From: Aptenodytes patagonicus
Taxonomy: Eukaryota; Chordata; Aves; Sphenisciformes; Spheniscidae
Assembly (NCBI RefSeq): GCF_965638725.1
Contig: NC_134949.1
Location: 54,898,151-54,962,150 of the forward strand
Direction: 5' to 3'
DNA length: 64,000 nt
Of the stretch, positions 60,301 through 64,000 are shown piece by piece. The notes below the pieces were generated by a model. It saw only the letters and a program-made list of their open reading frames with translations, made no database searches and was not told the DNA's origin. The stretch's first letter is position 1; every line of letters begins with the position of its first letter. The position numbers and the translations under genes were made by a program.

Positions 60301-61867
60301 TCAAGCTCTCTGCAAGTGCTATGCTGCCTCACCCCAGTGCTTCCCAGGCTGCCAGAGCTCTTCTGCTGCTGCTGGCACTGGGATGCAGCTCCTGGGCAAG
60401 AGCTGATGGCTGTGGATGCAAAGGCTGTTGAGGAACAGGATGTTCTTCCACGCAATTCCTCTGTCCCCTCCTCTGACAAGGTGTTACCTAATTGTCCCTG
60501 ACAGCATTTCTGCTCAGTCCAGGGTTTAATCCTCTGGCTAAGAGCTTTGCTTGCATCCTAATGCTAATTATACCTAATACACAGCAATGGGCTTAGCTCA
60601 GTTGCGTCAGATATCCCACCTCTGGGTTGCTGGCCAGGCTAATCATCCTTCTTTTAGTTTTCTTTGAACTTAAAGAGGCTTGAATACTACTGACAAATGC
60701 TGACTCTTTAATCTGCCCCCTCCTTAATCTCTGATTCTCTATGGAAAATTTCCCTGCCAGAAAATGCAGATGACTCACTTGACCTTCTTCAGACAGATTC
60801 AGTGTAGGATCTCATCTTCCCCTGTCTGAAACCTTCAAAAGTACAGACTTCTCCATGTGCACTTGTCTTCATCGTGCCTCAGGGGTGTCAGACACAGGAC
60901 CCCCATGGGCCGTGGCCCTCCGTGCAGTGATATGCTGGGAGAAGATGGCATCCAGGAGGAAATACCCTCGTTTTTACATTCCTTTTGATGGGGTCCTTGC
61001 ATGCTCAGCTCTTGACCTCATGAAAGCCGCTAGCATCATCCTTGCAGCCAGGCTTTTGTCAGGGAATATTGTATCCAGTGTAAGATGCCTGTGAGGAGTG
61101 AGGCCTCTTACAGCTCCAGTCTCAGTTGCTTGAGCTGGATAATCATAGTGATGGAAAAAGTCCACGCAGGTTCAGCCCTTTCTGATCCTGTGTTTTACAC
61201 AGGATCTCAGACCCTTTGTTCTAGCAGCAGTTTTAAAACAAAGAACAAATGAAAGAGGATGCATTCTAAAAGACAGAAACTCATTTCAAGTAGAACTATA
61301 TTCCCACAACTGCTTCCTGGATGGAGATGATTGGAAAGACTATCCCAGTTAAAAGAAGGGATTCAGTAACACTGGAGGTACAGCATCACACGGTATAAAC
61401 TCCCCACCGAAATGCCCTGCATGTACGGCTGGGCACCAGAGCAGGAGACACCAGCTGCCTGTCCCGACCACTCCTCAGGAGCTCCCCCAGTGCTGCTCAC
61501 ATGCAGGCTTAGCCAGCCGAGGACACAAGCCAAGAGGGTGCCAGGGAGCCCTGACCAAGGAGTGCCTGGCATGAGAAACCGAGCGGCCCCATGGAGGGCA
61601 GAGCTGCTCGCACAACCAGGGAGCGTTGAGATAAACCACTGCTGCAGCACTTGCCCTAATGATAGAGGAAACAGAAAACAGCCACCCAAGAACCACAACT
61701 CCCTCTCTTAGCTACTGGTTCTTTTCACGCTCTCCAAGCACAAACATCTGAGTTTTTCCCCCATGGGATTTTATCAGGACTTTTCTCCCCTCTGGGTTTT
61801 GCAGCCAGTTCCTCTTTCATCCCCCTGCCACCCTCGTTATTGCTTTGAGCTCCTGGGAAATACTTAC
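57368..61867. other. PDE6H upstream region, no further exon resolved
   Basis: This should contain the PDE6H 5' non-coding exon and cone promoter, neither of which I can fix. An old CR1 tail lies near 57.7 kb. Open frames near 59.9-60.5 kb lack good splice sites and recognisable protein. Confidence 0.45.
57690..57765 (+). mobile_element. Old CR1 3' tail fragment
   Basis: The plus strand carries a diverged copy of the CR1 block GGATACTGGGCTAGATGG followed by CCTTTGGTC (here GGATGCTGTGCTAGATGG, 57,731-57,748, then a CCCTTAGTC variant). It is short and old. It belongs to the same old group as the fragment at 2.2 kb, in the opposite orientation. Confidence 0.65.
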
Positions 61868-62171
61868 AGTGCCAAGGGCTCCTCTTGCAAATCATTCAAC
61901 TCCTGCTGTCCAGTCTGTGTAGAAAGTGTCTTGAGGTGTCCTTTCTCATCCAGATATACCCTGCCACCAGGTGACATCAGGGCACCAATCGTGGGCGGGC
62001 CCCCGCACGGCGGGGGGGGCATGTGGGGAGTGCTGTGACCCCAGCGCTCTGCAAGCACAGCTCCAGCGAGGTCTGGGGGAGCAGCAGAGCCTCGACACGC
62101 TCCTGAGGAGTGATGTGCCCCTTTCTGCAAGAAGAGGTTGTGGCTTCTCTGGAGCTCCTGTGGGGTGATCT
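61868..62171 (-). CDS. Strong candidate coding exon, protein not recognised
   Basis: On the minus strand a pyrimidine tract (CCTTATTCCTCTTCGCTTCTCCAG) precedes a 304-base open segment that ends at ACT/GTAAGTA, a near-consensus donor. It would enter in phase 1 and leave in phase 2. The roughly 100-residue peptide includes ITPQELQRSHNLFLQKG, a Pro/Gly-rich middle (PHMPPPPCGGPP) and a charged end (GGRVYLDEKGHLKTLSTQTG, then QQELNDLQEEPLAL). The complexity, both splice sites and uninterrupted frame argue for a real internal exon of a gene on the PDE6H strand, whose other exons would lie beyond the window or were missed. I do not recognise the family. Confidence 0.55.
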
Positions 62172-62935
62172 CTGGAGAAGCGAAGAGGAATAAGGAGATC
62201 ACCTGCCCTTTGAGCAATGCCGCTGCTTGTGAACACATACACACACACACATGCCTGCACATGCAGGGAAGGGAGGAGTTGGTCCTAATCGCCCCAGGTC
62301 CCTCCCCCGTGCTGGTGAAAGCATGGAGAGGCTTCCAGCAAACTTCTCAGCTGTGCCGCAGGGGTCAAGATGCACCTGACAGAGCGGTGCACGCAGTCAG
62401 CCCGGTGCCGAGAGGGCTGAGTCCGCTCAAGGGAGTGATAGGGAATGCTGCTGAGATGCTGCGCAGGGCCCCAGTGAATATTTAACTGCATCCAGCAGAT
62501 GGGATGGCAGGGGAAGAAGGGGGAACCCTTGTGTTGCACGTGGGTGGCCAGCCAGCGGGGGTGGCCTGCCACTTCTGAGACCCAAGGCATTGGGCTGATG
62601 GTAACAGCTAGGTCACATCGGGGTACCGATAGCATTGCTACTGTGGGGGGCTGTCTGAGAAAAGGAAGAGCTTGTGCCTCAGCCCAAATTCCAACCCAAC
62701 AAAACTCCATGGATGGTAATGCACACTGTTCTATCAGGTGCTTTGTATCTCTGATGCGTTTTAATAGCATGTTGTGATTGCTTGGGAGATCAGTGACAGA
62801 GATGTGGAAAGAGAGGAGTCTCAGGATGAAAAGAGAAGGTCCAGGGCCCTGCTAGAAGGTGCTGGAAGATCATCCTCATCCTCAACTGCAGCAGCACCTC
62901 AGTCATGGACTGTAGCTGTCTGGCTTGAGGCATAA
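62172..62935. other. No gene recognised
   Basis: There is a short CA-type run at 62,233-62,250. A 161-codon minus-strand open frame (62,285-62,770) has no splice support or similarity. Otherwise the stretch is unremarkable. Confidence 0.5.
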
Positions 62936-63772
62936 GGCTCTGCAGAGGGACCTGGACAGGCTGGATCGATGGGCCCAGGCCAATTGTATGAGGTTCAACA
63001 AGGCCAAGTGCCGGGTCCTGCATTTCGGCCACAACAACCCCATGCAGCGCTAGAGGCTTGGGGAAGAGTGGCTGGAAAGCTGCCTGTCGGAAAAGGACCT
63101 GGGGGTGTTGGTCGATAGCTGGCTGAACATGAGCCGGCAGTGTGCCCAGGCGGCCAAGGCGGCCAATAGCATCCTGGCTTGGATCAGAAGTAGTGTGGCC
63201 AGCAGGAGTAGGGAAGTGATCGTGCCCCTGTACTCGGCACTGGTGAGGCCACACCTCGAATACTGTGTTCAGTTTTGGGCCCCTCACTACAAGAAGGACG
63301 TTGAGGTGCTGGAGCGTGTCCAGAGAAGGGCACCGAGGCTGGTGAGGGGTCTGGAGAACAAGTCTTATGAGGAGCGGCTGAGGGAACTGGGGTTGTTTAG
63401 CCTGGAGAAAAGGAGGCTGAGGGGAGACCTCATCGCTCTCTACAACTACCTGAAAGGAGGTTGTAGCGAGGTGGGTGTTGGTCTCTTCTCCCAAGTAACA
63501 AGCGATAGGACGAGAGGAAATGGCCTCAAGTTGCGCCAGGGGAGGTTTAGATTGGATGTGAGGAAAAATTTCTTTACTGAAAGAGTGGTGAAACATTGGA
63601 ACAGGCTGCCCAGGGAAGTGGTTGAGTGCCCATCCCTGGAGGTATTTAAAAGACGAGTAGATGAGGCACTTAGGGACATGGTTTAGTGGGTGGTGGTGTT
63701 GGGTCAATGGTTGGACTCGATGATCTTAGAGTTCTCTTCCAACCTCAATGATTCTATGATTCTATGATTCTA
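62936..63772 (+). mobile_element. CR1 LINE, 5'-truncated, relatively young
   Basis: The frame encodes the C-terminal end of CR1 ORF2 (reverse transcriptase thumb and beyond): [57 protein letters not shown] and [11 protein letters not shown] single in-frame TAG (63,051-63,053) replaces the usual Tyr of MQRYRLGEEW; downstream the frame is open to 63,686. It is followed by the avian CR1 3' end (TTGGACTCGATGATCTTAGA and the octamer tail). 5' truncation without a target duplication is usual for CR1. It is a retrotransposon remnant, not a host gene. Confidence 0.96.
63748..63772 (+). repeat. CR1 3' terminal ATTCTATG repeats
   Basis: About three direct copies of the octamer that terminates avian CR1 elements. 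They mark the insertion's 3' boundary. Confidence 0.92.
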
Positions 63773-64000
63773 TAACCACAGGGTTAATGATCCTCTGGGG
63801 TCCATTGGCTCTGGTGAAGCACAGCTCACTTACCCTTGTTGAGCATCCAGCTCACAACATGAGATCAGGGCTGGCAGGGCCGAAAATGGTCCCAGAGAAA
63901 GGAGCTGTGCTAGGAGCATCAGAGCAGTACAGGGGCAGAAGGAAACCAAGGTGTGGGTTTGTGTAGTGATGGACGGCCTTCGTCTTTGGGTGAGGCTGGA
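63773..64000. other. Flank beyond the CR1, nothing recognised
   Basis: This is 228 bases of ordinary sequence with no supported exon. Confidence 0.5.

Noticed and set aside
62790..63707. 305-codon minus-strand open frame
   Set aside because: It is the antisense of the CR1 reverse-transcriptase frame; the plus strand carries the recognisable protein.
1..64000. CRISPR arrays, operons, riboswitches or other prokaryotic systems
   Set aside because: The window is vertebrate nuclear DNA with introns, a CpG island and avian retroelements; the regular repeats seen are microsatellites.

Overview
This window is vertebrate nuclear DNA and almost certainly from a bird. It holds split genes with GT-AG introns, one G+C-rich CpG island in otherwise A+T-rich DNA, a CR1 LINE with the typical avian 3' octamer tail (ATTCTATG repeats), and four solo copies of an LTR family common in bird genomes. 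Everything below was read by eye. Gene names rest on recalled protein families, not on a database search.

Region by region (coordinates on the + strand). 1-15.2 kb: mostly sequence without a recognisable gene, with an old CR1 fragment (about 2.2-2.5 kb) and several splice-flanked minus-strand open segments. These could be the 3' coding exons of AGBL3 or of another gene. 15.2-30.4 kb: AGBL3 (cytosolic carboxypeptidase 3, a tubulin-tail deglutamylase) on the minus strand. Ten coding exons were joined by phase and give 602 uninterrupted codons, including the HxxE, DxHGH and catalytic-Glu motifs of the M14 zinc carboxypeptidase domain. Three solo LTRs sit in its introns. 31.6-32.2 kb: a CpG island with a perfect CTCTCGCGAGAG palindrome, the likely AGBL3 promoter. 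32.2-55.8 kb: a long stretch with no coding exon that I can support. It contains one more solo LTR, some microsatellites and a possible hAT remnant. 55.9-57.4 kb: PDE6H, the inhibitory gamma subunit of cone photoreceptor phosphodiesterase, complete in three coding exons on the minus strand (85 aa). 57.4-62.9 kb: an old CR1 tail and one strongly coding-looking but unassigned minus-strand exon (61,868-62,171). 62.9-63.8 kb: a 5'-truncated CR1 LINE with a nearly intact reverse-transcriptase C-terminal reading frame.

The two named genes do not form one pathway: AGBL3 edits microtubule C-terminal tails, and PDE6H tunes cone phototransduction. They are neighbours on the same strand. From memory their human orthologues lie on different chromosomes (7q33 and 12p12), so the junction may be a lineage-specific or ancient synteny break. 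I found no convincing new biological system. The items most worth a second look are the unassigned exon near 62 kb, the unresolved 3' end of AGBL3, the gene-order junction, and LTR copies that place poly(A) signals in sense inside AGBL3 introns.
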